From the NCBI GenBank assembly GCA_937897985.1, contig CALCBD010000062.1:116304-180303 (forward strand): 64,000 bases of DNA. Reading direction: 5' to 3'. The position numbers were made by a program, and so were the translations under genes. The notes beneath the pieces were generated by a model. It had not been told where the DNA came from. It was given only the letters and a program-made list of their open reading frames with translations, and did no database searches. The stretch's first letter is position 1. Each line of letters begins with the position of its first letter. This DNA is from an uncultured Paludibacter sp. GTDB taxonomy: Bacteria; Bacteroidota; Bacteroidia; Bacteroidales; Paludibacteraceae. Positions 16,815 to 24,366 of the stretch are shown here, one piece after another.

Positions 16815-17633
16815 ATGAAAAAAACGATTTTAGTGCTCATGGCATTTAGCATTGTGCTTGTTTCGGCTGATGCAAAAAAGAAAAAAGAAAATGCAACCAC
16901 CGTACCTGTTGTTCAAAAGGTATTTGCCAACGAAGTTGATTCGATGAGTTATGCTCTCGGGATGGCCGTTGGTGCCGATTTTGGGAAAAATCTGTCATCG
17001 ATACCCGGAGGAAAATCAAATATTGATTTGTTGATCAAAGGATTTTCAACCGCACTAAAGGGCGACTCTACACTAATGACTAAAGAAGTTGCCAACGAAT
17101 ATTTTAAAAACTATATAGCTAAAGCTCAAACAAAGGATGCTGAAGCTAAAAAACTTCAGGGTGAGAAATTTTTATCCGGGAACATGACAGCCGAAGGCGT
17201 TACTGCTACCCCATCAGGCCTGCAATACAAAGTACTGGTTGCTGCCGAAGGCAAAAAACCGCTTGCTCAGGACACAGTAAAAGTGCATTATACCGGAACT
17301 CTGATTGATGGTACCAAATTCGACAGCTCCATCGACAGAGGAGAACCGATTGAATTTCCACTCAATCAGGTAATCAAGGGATGGACCGAAGGTGTTCAGT
17401 TGATGTCGGTAGGTTCAAAATATAAATTCTTCGTTCCTTATAACCTCGGTTATGGCGATAAGGGAGCCGGCGGAGTAATACCTCCTTATGCAACACTGAT
17501 TTTTGAAGTCGAATTGCTCGGCATTAAACCCTATGTAGAACCAAAACCGGCTATCGAAGTGAGCGATGTTGTTAAAAGTGATACAAAAAAAACAAATGCC
17601 ACACTAAAAGCAAAATCAACCAAAAAAAAATAA
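16815..17633 (+). CDS. FKBP-type peptidyl-prolyl isomerase, exported
   Basis: A 272-residue protein with a signal peptide (residues 1-20, ending SADA), an FKBP_N domain (about 38-120) and a catalytic FKBP domain (about 145-237). The latter has VKVHYTGTLIDGTKFDSS, GWTEGVQLMSVGSKYKFFVP and LGYGDKGAGGVIPPYATLIFEVELL. A Lys- and Thr-rich tail of about 35 residues ends in KSTKKK. It probably folds or chaperones proteins in the periplasm. It begins 51 bases after the first FKBP gene. Confidence 0.92.
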   Translation: MKKTILVLMAFSIVLVSADAKKKKENATTVPVVQKVFANEVDSMSYALGMAVGADFGKNLSSIPGGKSNIDLLIKGFSTALKGDSTLMTKEVANEYFKNYIAKAQTKDAEAKKLQGEKFLSGNMTAEGVTATPSGLQYKVLVAAEGKKPLAQDTVKVHYTGTLIDGTKFDSSIDRGEPIEFPLNQVIKGWTEGVQLMSVGSKYKFFVPYNLGYGDKGAGGVIPPYATLIFEVELLGIKPYVEPKPAIEVSDVVKSDTKKTNATLKAKSTKKK

Positions 17634-17663
17634 ATTATAACACAAATATTAATTAACAATCAA

Positions 17664-18185
17664 ATGAAAAAACAAAGTATTTTTACAATTGTAGCCATGG
17701 TTGCTATCTTCGTTATGACTTCGTGCAACAGTTACGAAGCTAAAAAAGTAAGCCTGAGCAACCAGAATGATAGTTTAAACTATGCATTAGGTCTTGCCAA
17801 TGGCGATGGCATTAAAAGCTATTATTTACAAAAAGATTCGACCGACAAACCAATCAAAGCTTTGATGAAAGCAATTGATGAAGCTTACAAATCAGATGTG
17901 AACAAAGATGAAATGTACAAATTAGGAGTACAAATCGGTAATTCATTCAGCCAGCAGAAGAAAAAAGGTTTGATGGGCGATTCAACATTAGTATTCAACG
18001 ACAAACTGGTAAAACAGGGATTAATCAATGCATTGAATGGCGACAAAGAAGGAATGACTTCGGCTCAGGCAGAAGAATACATCCGTAAAGTGATGATGGA
18101 ACTTCAACAAAAGAAAATGGGTCAGCAGGCTCCTCAACAGGCTCCTCAACAGGCTCCGGCTCAGCAGGATTCAATTTCAAAATAA
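17664..18185 (+). CDS. FKBP_N-only lipoprotein lacking the isomerase domain
   Basis: A 173-residue predicted lipoprotein (signal ending VMTSC, Cys 20) that aligns along its length with the N-terminal half of the next gene. Shared blocks are NDSLNYALGLANGDGIKSYYL, a GDSTL segment and a LVKQGLINAL segment. It then stops being FKBP-like: the catalytic domain is replaced by a tail with three QQAP units. None of the active-site strands is present, so it cannot be an isomerase. The frame is intact. It could dimerise with its paralogue through FKBP_N. The gap to the previous gene is 30 bases and to the next gene 36 bases. Confidence 0.85.
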   Translation: MKKQSIFTIVAMVAIFVMTSCNSYEAKKVSLSNQNDSLNYALGLANGDGIKSYYLQKDSTDKPIKALMKAIDEAYKSDVNKDEMYKLGVQIGNSFSQQKKKGLMGDSTLVFNDKLVKQGLINALNGDKEGMTSAQAEEYIRKVMMELQQKKMGQQAPQQAPQQAPAQQDSISK

Positions 18186-18221
18186 GAATTAGTATATTAA
18201 TGATTAAATAAGAAATCAAAA

Positions 18222-19100
18222 ATGAAAAAACTGAATATATTTTTCGCAGTAGCATTGATGACTGCTTTTATTTTTACTTCATGCGATAGTAACAAAGTAA
18301 AATTACCAACGCTGAAAACCCAGATTGACAGTTTGAATTACGCTTTCGGGGTAGCCAATGGTAACGGAATCAAACAATATTACTTAGCCAAGGACAGCGC
18401 CAACGCCGATTCTGTTAAAATTAAAATTGCTTCATTGCTTCAGGGTCTGAAAGACGGTTTGAAAAGCGGAGGCAACTCATCTAATCCCGAATTGACCGAA
18501 TTAGGTAAAAACATCGGATCATCACTCAAACAACAAACAAAATCAGGTTTGCTCGGCGATTCAACTCTTAAGGTTGATATCGATCTGATTAAACAGGGAC
18601 TTGTAAACGGACTGAAAGGTTCAAAAATTCAGATGGCTCCAACTGAAGCTCAAATGTATCTTCAAACCACAATGCAGAAATTGCAGGACGCTAAAATGCA
18701 GAAAGAATTTGGCGCTAACAAAGCTGCAGGTGAAAAATTCCTTGCCGAAAACAAATCCAAAGCCGGAGTTGTAACAACTGCAAGCGGTTTGCAATACGAA
18801 GTGATTAAAAAAGGAAACGGTCCTGTTCCAACTGAAACAAGCCGCGTAAAAGTTCATTACCACGGTACATTGATCGACGGAACTGTATTTGATAGTTCGG
18901 TTAATCGTGGCGAACCTGCAGTATTCGGAGTAAATCAGGTAATCAAAGGCTGGACTGAAGGATTACAATTGATGCCGGTTGGTTCAAAATATAAATTCTA
19001 TATTCCACAGGAACTGGCTTATGGTGCTCAAAATCAGGGAACCATCAAACCATTTTCAGTATTGATTTTCGAAGTTGAATTACTCTCTATCGAAAAATAA
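18222..19100 (+). CDS. FKBP-type peptidyl-prolyl isomerase lipoprotein
   Basis: A 292-residue protein with a lipoprotein signal (IFTSC, Cys 21), an FKBP_N domain (about 30-165) and a complete FKBP catalytic domain (about 195-292). The catalytic domain has VKVHYHGTLIDGTVFDSS, GWTEGLQLMPVGSKYKFYIP and FSVLIFEVELL. Its N-terminal half is the closest relative of the preceding catalytic-domain-less protein. It is probably membrane-anchored and acts on exported proteins. A terminator follows at 19131, closing the four-gene run. Confidence 0.92.
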   Translation: MKKLNIFFAVALMTAFIFTSCDSNKVKLPTLKTQIDSLNYAFGVANGNGIKQYYLAKDSANADSVKIKIASLLQGLKDGLKSGGNSSNPELTELGKNIGSSLKQQTKSGLLGDSTLKVDIDLIKQGLVNGLKGSKIQMAPTEAQMYLQTTMQKLQDAKMQKEFGANKAAGEKFLAENKSKAGVVTTASGLQYEVIKKGNGPVPTETSRVKVHYHGTLIDGTVFDSSVNRGEPAVFGVNQVIKGWTEGLQLMPVGSKYKFYIPQELAYGAQNQGTIKPFSVLIFEVELLSIEK

Positions 19101-19130
19101 AAGCATTTGAATTTATTTTCAGAACATTTC

Positions 19131-19161
19131 AAAAGCCGGGGTAACATACTCCGGCTTTTTT
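19131..19161 (+). terminator. Terminator of the FKBP cluster
   Basis: AAAAGCCGG (19131-19139) pairs with CCGGCTTTT (19151-19159), extended by partial pairing, and ends in six T residues. It lies 30 bases after the stop. Confidence 0.85.
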
Positions 19162-19253
19162 CATAAAGAAAGTAAAATTGGTAAATTCTGTTGTTTTTAT
19201 GTCATATTTCTTTAAAATTTGCTCAAAACATTCAAAAAGTCAATTATTTTCTT

Positions 19254-19261
19254 TAATTTTG
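19254..19261 (+). promoter_or_regulatory. -7 box for the Lrp/AsnC-family gene
   Basis: TAATTTTG matches TAnnTTTG, 31 bases before the ATG; a -33 element is not evident. Confidence 0.5.
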
Positions 19262-19292
19262 CCAGCCAATTAAAAAGGTTAACAAAATAAGT

Positions 19293-19748
19293 ATGGAAAA
19301 AATAGATAAATTAGATCGGAAGATTTTGCGGATTATCACTCAAAATGCACGTATGCCTTTCAAAGATGTAGCTGAGGAATGCGGAGTTTCGCGCGCAGCC
19401 ATTCATCAACGTGTTCAGCGACTGATTGATATGGACGTTATTACAGGCTCGGGCTACAATGTAAACCCCAAAATGCTGGGCTTTCAAATGTGTGTTTATA
19501 TCGGAATTACTCTCGAACGTGGCTCGATGTACAAAGAAGTGGTGGAAGAACTCGAAAAAATCCCTGAAATCGTAGAATCGCAGTACACACTCGGACATTA
19601 CACTATACTTATTAAGCTCTATGCAAAAAATGACGAACATTTGATGGAGTTGCTCAACGGAAGAATTCAGGAAATCCCCGGAGTTGCTTCGACCGAGACA
19701 CTTACATCGCTCGATCAGAGAATCAAACGCACGGTTCCGATAGAGTAA
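19293..19748 (+). CDS. Lrp/AsnC-family transcriptional regulator
   Basis: A 151-residue protein. The N-terminal winged helix-turn-helix begins IDKLDRKILRIITQNARMPFKDVAEECGVS (about residues 3-32), followed by RAAIHQRVQRL as recognition helix. The C-terminal RAM/ligand-binding domain is about 65-150. The family senses amino acids or other small metabolites and acts as dimers to octamers. Targets cannot be inferred; the neighbours are the FKBP cluster and trpS, in the same direction but separated by 192 and 122 bases. Confidence 0.92.
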   Translation: MEKIDKLDRKILRIITQNARMPFKDVAEECGVSRAAIHQRVQRLIDMDVITGSGYNVNPKMLGFQMCVYIGITLERGSMYKEVVEELEKIPEIVESQYTLGHYTILIKLYAKNDEHLMELLNGRIQEIPGVASTETLTSLDQRIKRTVPIE

Positions 19749-19870
19749 ATAAACCCGCTGAAACAGCAGGATATTTTTTAAAATTTCACAGTTAAATCAT
19801 TCAGTTACAAAAAGAAATTCAGGTTTTTTATGTCGTCATTGGCGATAAGAGTGCCGGAATTTAGATAGAT

Positions 19871-20866
19871 ATGGAAACAGTAGTCAGTGGTATCAGACCA
19901 ACAGGAAACCTTCACTTAGGAAATTATTTCGGAGCGTTACGCAATTTTATCGATATGCAGAATGAGCACAATTGTTATTTCTTTATTGCCGATTATCATT
20001 CGCTTACAACGCATCCGACTCCTCAGGATTTGCACGGAAATGTTCGTCAGATTTTGGTGGAATATTTAGCGGCGGGTCTCGATCCCGAAAAATCAACTTT
20101 ATATATTCAGAGTGATGTTCCCGAAACTGCCGAACTCTATCTTTTTCTGAATATGAATGCCTATATAGGTGAACTGGAACGTTGTACCTCTTTTAAGGAC
20201 AAAATCAGGCAACAGCCCCAGAATGTTAATGCAGGTCTCCTAACGTACCCGACATTAATGGCAGCCGATATTATTATTCACCGTGCAACAAAAGTTCCGG
20301 TTGGAAAAGATCAGGAGCAACATCTGGAAATGACCCGTACTTTTGCCAATCGGTTTAACAGAATGTATAATGTGGAGTATTTTCCGGAGCCACAGGCTTT
20401 TAATTATGGCAACCAACTGGTAAAAATTCCCGGTTTAAACGGTAGCGGGAAAATGGGAAAATCGGAAGGCGAAGGCAATGCCATTTACTTTGTTGACGAG
20501 CCGGAAACTATACGTAAAAAAGTGATGAAAGCCGTTACTGATAGCGGGCCTACGGTACCCAATCAGGAAAAACCGGAAGCCATTCAGAATATCTTTCAGC
20601 TGATGAAAGTCGTTTCGAATGAAGATACATTCAAATATTTCGACGAAATGTACAATCAATGTCAGATCAGATATGGTGATATGAAAAAACAATTGGCCGA
20701 GGACATGGTTCGTTTCACGGAACCAATGAGAGAACGCATAAAAATGATTTCGTCCGACGAGGCTTACGTTTCTTCCATTGCCCGTATGGGAAAAGAAAAA
20801 GCGCAGGAAAGCGCCTCAAAAACCATTCGTGAAGTGAGAGAAATCATCGGATTTAAAAAATTTTAA
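19871..20866 (+). CDS. trpS: Tryptophanyl-tRNA synthetase
   Basis: A 331-residue class I aminoacyl-tRNA synthetase that charges tRNA-Trp. The HIGH-type motif is GNLHLGNYFGA (about residues 12-22) and the KMSKS-type motif is GSGKMGKSEG (about 193-202). FSGIRPTG-like start (VVSGIRPTG), MAADIIIHRATKVPVGKDQEQH and the C-terminal helical domain are all present. Length is normal. The ATG at 19871 places the first strand at the N-terminus as in homologues. Confidence 0.96.
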   Translation: METVVSGIRPTGNLHLGNYFGALRNFIDMQNEHNCYFFIADYHSLTTHPTPQDLHGNVRQILVEYLAAGLDPEKSTLYIQSDVPETAELYLFLNMNAYIGELERCTSFKDKIRQQPQNVNAGLLTYPTLMAADIIIHRATKVPVGKDQEQHLEMTRTFANRFNRMYNVEYFPEPQAFNYGNQLVKIPGLNGSGKMGKSEGEGNAIYFVDEPETIRKKVMKAVTDSGPTVPNQEKPEAIQNIFQLMKVVSNEDTFKYFDEMYNQCQIRYGDMKKQLAEDMVRFTEPMRERIKMISSDEAYVSSIARMGKEKAQESASKTIREVREIIGFKKF

Positions 20867-20917
20867 TCCCGACTCAACAAAATTGATACGACAGCGTTTA
20901 TAATAAAATCAGAATAA

Positions 20918-20971
20918 AATCAGGCAGACCGGTATACCGGACACTCCATCGTTCGGAAATCCGGCCTGATT
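20918..20971 (+). other. Structured leader upstream of a small secreted-protein gene
   Basis: An outer stem AATCAGGC (20918-20925) with GCCTGATT (20964-20971) encloses a perfect 12-base palindrome CCGGTATACCGG (20929-20940) and a TCCGG that can also pair with it. No T-run follows, so it is not an ordinary terminator of trpS. It lies 30 bases before the next start codon and may be a leader hairpin or an operator. Confidence 0.5.
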
Positions 20972-21001
20972 GGTTCGCAAGGTAAAAAAAAAGGATTGTT
21001 T

Positions 21002-21385
21002 ATGAAAAGATTTGTTACCGGTTGTGTTATGGCAATTGCACTCATTGTATGTGCAATGACTGTCAGCGCATACAACTTTGAGGACAATTCTTTTTTTAAA
21101 GCCAATTATTCGCTTCAAACTGAAAACACCTGCCGGGGACAGCATTTTGTTTTCCAAAACAATATACCATTCTCAAGTCCCTATAATGAGCAAATTAAAT
21201 CCGAAGATAAAGGCGATTCAGAGCATGTTAAGGAACTGCTGCCAACTAATGGATTAAGAATCAACCGGTCGCTCGATCTTACATTAAACCAGTTGCTTAC
21301 TTCCAATAAGTCATATTTATATCATCTTTCCAATAAACAAACCGACGGTTTCTATTTGTTTTTTCTCTGTAAAATGCTGATTTAG
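21002..21385 (+). CDS. Small secreted protein of unknown function
   Basis: A 127-residue product starting at ATG 21002 (MKRFVTGCVMAIALIVC...). It has a clear signal peptide ending near TVSAYNF (cleavage about residue 22). The frame extends to a TTG at 20996, but ATG follows an AAGGATTG purine stretch and is preferred. The mature part is about 105 residues, without recognised motifs, and ends in an aromatic-hydrophobic segment (FYLFFLCKMLI). Composition suits a real exported protein, but no family is recognised and non-coding chance cannot be excluded. Confidence 0.5.
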   Translation: MKRFVTGCVMAIALIVCAMTVSAYNFEDNSFFKANYSLQTENTCRGQHFVFQNNIPFSSPYNEQIKSEDKGDSEHVKELLPTNGLRINRSLDLTLNQLLTSNKSYLYHLSNKQTDGFYLFFLCKMLI

Positions 21386-21508
21386 TACGATTCTTTTCCT
21401 CCTCCGACGTTCTTTTCAGGACGTTAATTCTCAGTTTATATTTATCGTTATTATTCATTTAATTAAAGCAAATACATAATTGTGTTTGCCTACAGGCTAT
21501 ATAACAAT

Positions 21509-22036
21509 ATGGAAAAGAATCAAACCATTGAGCAATTGCTCGACCAAACCGAAAGTAATTCAATTCAAAAAATCAGAAAATCGCCCCTTCAGGGTATTAT
21601 CATTATTATAATTGCCATTGCATTAATTATATTGAACGAAAAGTTATCGGTCATCCCAAGCGTGGGTATTATTCCACCTTTTATAATTATGGCAGCATTC
21701 GGACTGATCACCTGGGGTGTACTCAGTATTTTTATCCGCGACACTACTTTTGTGGATAAAACCACTCATAAAAAAGTCAGTTTCCGCGATGTGTTTTTCG
21801 ATAAAAGGGATTATGAGAAACTGATACTTTTGCTTGATGCAGGCCGGTTTGAAGAAATTTCAACTGTCAGGAGATCGACTCAGGATGGTGTCAAACTAAG
21901 AATTGCAACCACACCCGATTATTCGATTTGCTATGTACAGGTGCTTACTTTCATTTCGTATCATTATGCACTTACCAATCAGGCTAAAAAAATTACCGAA
22001 GAACAAGCTAAAGTTTTGTTTGAGGCAATTGCCTGA
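21509..22036 (+). CDS. Membrane protein of unknown function (175 aa)
   Basis: The preferred start is ATG 21509 (MEKNQTIEQLLDQTES); the frame continues to a GTG at 21482. A charged N-terminal helix of about 30 residues is followed by two membrane segments (about 36-53 and 60-80). A cytoplasmic or periplasmic domain of about 95 residues follows, containing FRDVFFDKRDYEKLILLLDAGRFEEI and ending KITEEQAKVLFEAIA. Codon use fits the region. I recognise no family. A terminator follows at 22056. Confidence 0.7.
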   Translation: MEKNQTIEQLLDQTESNSIQKIRKSPLQGIIIIIIAIALIILNEKLSVIPSVGIIPPFIIMAAFGLITWGVLSIFIRDTTFVDKTTHKKVSFRDVFFDKRDYEKLILLLDAGRFEEISTVRRSTQDGVKLRIATTPDYSICYVQVLTFISYHYALTNQAKKITEEQAKVLFEAIA

Positions 22037-22055
22037 AATCCAAAGGATACTTTTT

Positions 22056-22096
22056 CAAAAGAGCATGTTTTGAATGACAACAGGCTCTTTTGTTTG
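22056..22096 (+). terminator. Terminator after the 21509-22036 gene
   Basis: CAAAAGAGC (22056-22064) pairs with GCTCTTTTG (22084-22092), with an inner GTT/AAC pairing, and the right arm ends in a T-rich run. Confidence 0.7.
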
Positions 22097-22461
22097 TGTA
22101 AAAACCAGACCGGCAACAATTCAGAAAACACAACTGAAACAGCGTACTTAACAGGTACTAAGGTTGAAATTTCTAATTTTACCGACCGTGGGTATACAAT
22201 TTAAGATGATTTTTCACGTTGCATTTTGCGGACCGGATACAGAATTTGCTAAAACTGCCTTAAAATATTAACTTTGTTTTTATTTTGCAGATTCATGGCA
22301 TGTAAAAATCATACAAAGCGGAATTCTTCAGAATATTGCTTCGTGCTGCATCCTCTTTGTTCATCCTGATTTACAAATGTCCCTGAACACAGAAAAGTAA
22401 AAAAATTTTTACACATCAGACTCATTAAAACCGTAAACATCTATAATTTAAGCATTTCAAT
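22097..22461 (+). other. Gene-free stretch with a long leader upstream of the esterase gene
   Basis: A 365-base region without an ORF of note. It contains a full consensus promoter at 22245-22276, leaving 185 bases between its -7 box and the esterase ATG at 22462. The leader is AT-rich and no known riboswitch is recognised. Confidence 0.5.
22245..22276 (+). promoter_or_regulatory. Promoter with consensus boxes, 185 bases before the esterase gene
   Basis: TTTG (22245-22248), 20 bases, TAACTTTG (22269-22276). The match is complete, and the distance to the next start codon is unusually long. Confidence 0.8.
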
Positions 22462-23289
22462 ATGAAACAATTACTATTCATTTTCAGCCTGATTGTAGTT
22501 TCCACAGTCCAGGTTTTTTCCCGTTCGCAGGTCGATACTTTGTCGGTCTATTCACCAAAAATGCACAAGGATATAAAGAATGTCGTGATTGTGCCCGAGA
22601 ATTATTCCGAAAAAACCAAATATCCTGTAGTTTATTTACTTCACGGGTATAGCGACAATTATGCAAAATGGGTAAAGACCGTGCCTGCAATAAAGACATT
22701 AGCCACTCAGCATCAACTTATTATAGTTTGTCCGGATGGGGGTTACAGCAGCTGGTACATGGATAGTCCGGTTGATTCGGCATTTCAGTACGAAACCTAT
22801 ATTACCCGGGAGTTGTTGCCTTTCATCGACTCACGTTATTCTACAATTCCAAATCGCCTGAACAGAGCTATAACAGGTTTGAGTATGGGAGGACACGGAG
22901 CATTGTATATTGCCATCAGGAATAAAAACCTGTTTGCCAATGCCGGAAGTATGAGCGGCGGAGTGGATTTACGGATTTCTACCAAAAAATATGATATTGC
23001 CAAACGGATTGGTGATATTGAAAATGCAAAAACAGAATGGGACAACCGATCGGTGGTCAATATGGTACAATCGCTGAAAAACAAAGAGCTGAACCTGATC
23101 ATCGATTGCGGAGTCGGGGATTTTTTCTATCAGATCAATGCTGCCCTGCACCGACGGTTGATGTCGCTCAATATCGACCACGATTACATTGAACGCCCGG
23201 GAATACACAACTGGACTTACTGGGAAAATTCGATTCAATACCAGTTGCTTTATTTCGACAACTGTTTTGACCGGATTAAAAAAAAGTAA
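22462..23289 (+). CDS. Secreted esterase-D-like alpha/beta hydrolase
   Basis: A 275-residue protein with a signal peptide (residues 1-20) and the fold of the esterase D/XynC group. VVYLLHGYSDNYAKW (about 54-68) is the oxyanion region and ITGLSMGGHGAL (about 137-148) holds the serine nucleophile. DCGVGDFF (about 215) is the likely acid region, and PGIHNWTYW (about 248) supplies the histidine. Homologues hydrolyse acyl or feruloyl esters on sugars. The substrate here is unknown; the gene is not next to a carbohydrate locus. Confidence 0.87.
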   Translation: MKQLLFIFSLIVVSTVQVFSRSQVDTLSVYSPKMHKDIKNVVIVPENYSEKTKYPVVYLLHGYSDNYAKWVKTVPAIKTLATQHQLIIVCPDGGYSSWYMDSPVDSAFQYETYITRELLPFIDSRYSTIPNRLNRAITGLSMGGHGALYIAIRNKNLFANAGSMSGGVDLRISTKKYDIAKRIGDIENAKTEWDNRSVVNMVQSLKNKELNLIIDCGVGDFFYQINAALHRRLMSLNIDHDYIERPGIHNWTYWENSIQYQLLYFDNCFDRIKKK

Positions 23290-23301
23290 AGTCTGACTAA
23301 G

Positions 23302-23346
23302 AAAAAAGGACACAAAAGCTGAAAAAATCCTTTTGTGCCCTTTTTT
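23302..23346. terminator. Bidirectional terminator between esterase and phosphatase genes
   Basis: The arms 23302-23318 and 23330-23346 pair over 17 positions with one mismatch, beginning with six A and ending with six T residues. It serves both convergent genes. Confidence 0.88.
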
Positions 23347-23369
23347 AGTCGGGATAAAACTGTATTAAA

Positions 23370-24026
23370 CTACATTTCAATGATTTGTCGATAAAGTTGG
23401 TCAGCGGTTTCGACAAAATTGCGGGCACCGACTTCCTCCAGTTCCCTTTGCGGTCGAAATCCCCACAAAACGCCTGTAAAATCTACTTTTGCATTGTATG
23501 CAGTAGCAACATCAACACCCGAATCGCCGACATAAAGCACTTCGGATTTTTGGACATTTGCTTTTTCAATGATTTCTTCGAGTATAGATGGATTGGGTTT
23601 GGTGGGATAACCTTCGCGCTGGCCAAAAACGGCAGTAAATTGAATATCGGGGAAAAATCGCTGCACCAGGTTAATTGTTGCCGGATGTATTTTATTTGAA
23701 GCAACCCCGAGTTGAAAACCGTCGTTATAAAGCCTGGTTATCAAATCGGTAATGCCCTGATAAGGTTTTGTATATTCTTCGGAATGAGCATAATAGTGTT
23801 TAATAAAATCGACTTTCAGCATCGAAACCATGTCTGCATTCCGGAGTTCGGCGGGCAACGCACGTTCGAGAAGCTTGTTTACGCCGTTGCCTATAAAGTA
23901 ATTGTACGCTTCAACCGGATGAACAGGCAGTCGATGTTGTTGTAATGCATAATTAACACTATTGGCAAGGTCTTCGATGGTATCGAGTAATGTACCATCC
24001 AAATCGAAAATGATCAGTTTTTTCAT
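23370..24026 (-). CDS. HAD-family phosphatase (phosphoglycolate phosphatase-like)
   Basis: A 218-residue cytoplasmic protein of HAD subfamily IA. Motif I is FDLDGTLLDT (residues about 6-15, Asp nucleophile and acid/base), motif II is GVASNK (about 111-116), the motif III lysine lies in PTKPNPS, and motif IV is YVGDSGVDV (about 168-176). A helical cap (about 18-85) precedes the core. Best match by pattern is Gph/PGP, which removes 2-phosphoglycolate, but HAD substrates cannot be read reliably. A -7 box TACTTTTG lies at 24262-24255. Confidence 0.87.
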   Translation of the reverse strand: MKKLIIFDLDGTLLDTIEDLANSVNYALQQHRLPVHPVEAYNYFIGNGVNKLLERALPAELRNADMVSMLKVDFIKHYYAHSEEYTKPYQGITDLITRLYNDGFQLGVASNKIHPATINLVQRFFPDIQFTAVFGQREGYPTKPNPSILEEIIEKANVQKSEVLYVGDSGVDVATAYNAKVDFTGVLWGFRPQRELEEVGARNFVETADQLYRQIIEM

Positions 24027-24366
24027 GCGTTTATTTATTTTGAATCAGGTGTACGGATGCAGGATAAGTAAATTCTTAAATTGACCCGGCGTTTTCTTTC
24101 TCCGAAACGTATTATACCGGAACCTGTACTTTTTTGTGTTCACAGTGTCACTGTAGTGAATTGTATTCAACGCAGAGCCCCGAAACCACACCTTATAATC
24201 AGATATTTACAAAATCTGTATGTTTAATTTAGTATTGAGACATTAAATAAGTTGCAAAAGTATCAAATTTTTTCGGTGTTCAGCTTATCACCGGGACGAC
24301 AATTCAACTTTAATTTAAACCAATATTATTTTGTGTTGTTATATTAATTCATTAAAAAAATTCAGA
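24027..24366. other. Intergenic region between divergent phosphatase and ABC exporter genes
   Basis: This 340-base gap holds no gene. It contains a leftward -7 box (TACTTTTG on the minus strand, 24255-24262). It also contains a dyad TTCAC-N12-GTGAA (24139-24160) enclosing the 11-base palindrome CAGTGTCACTG (24143-24153), a possible protein-binding site. No consensus rightward promoter was found. Confidence 0.4.

Noticed and set aside
18120..18172. Short repeated units resembling a small repeat array
   Set aside because: These are in-frame CAGGCTCCTCAA-type codon repeats giving QQAP in an intact gene; no spacers, so not CRISPR.
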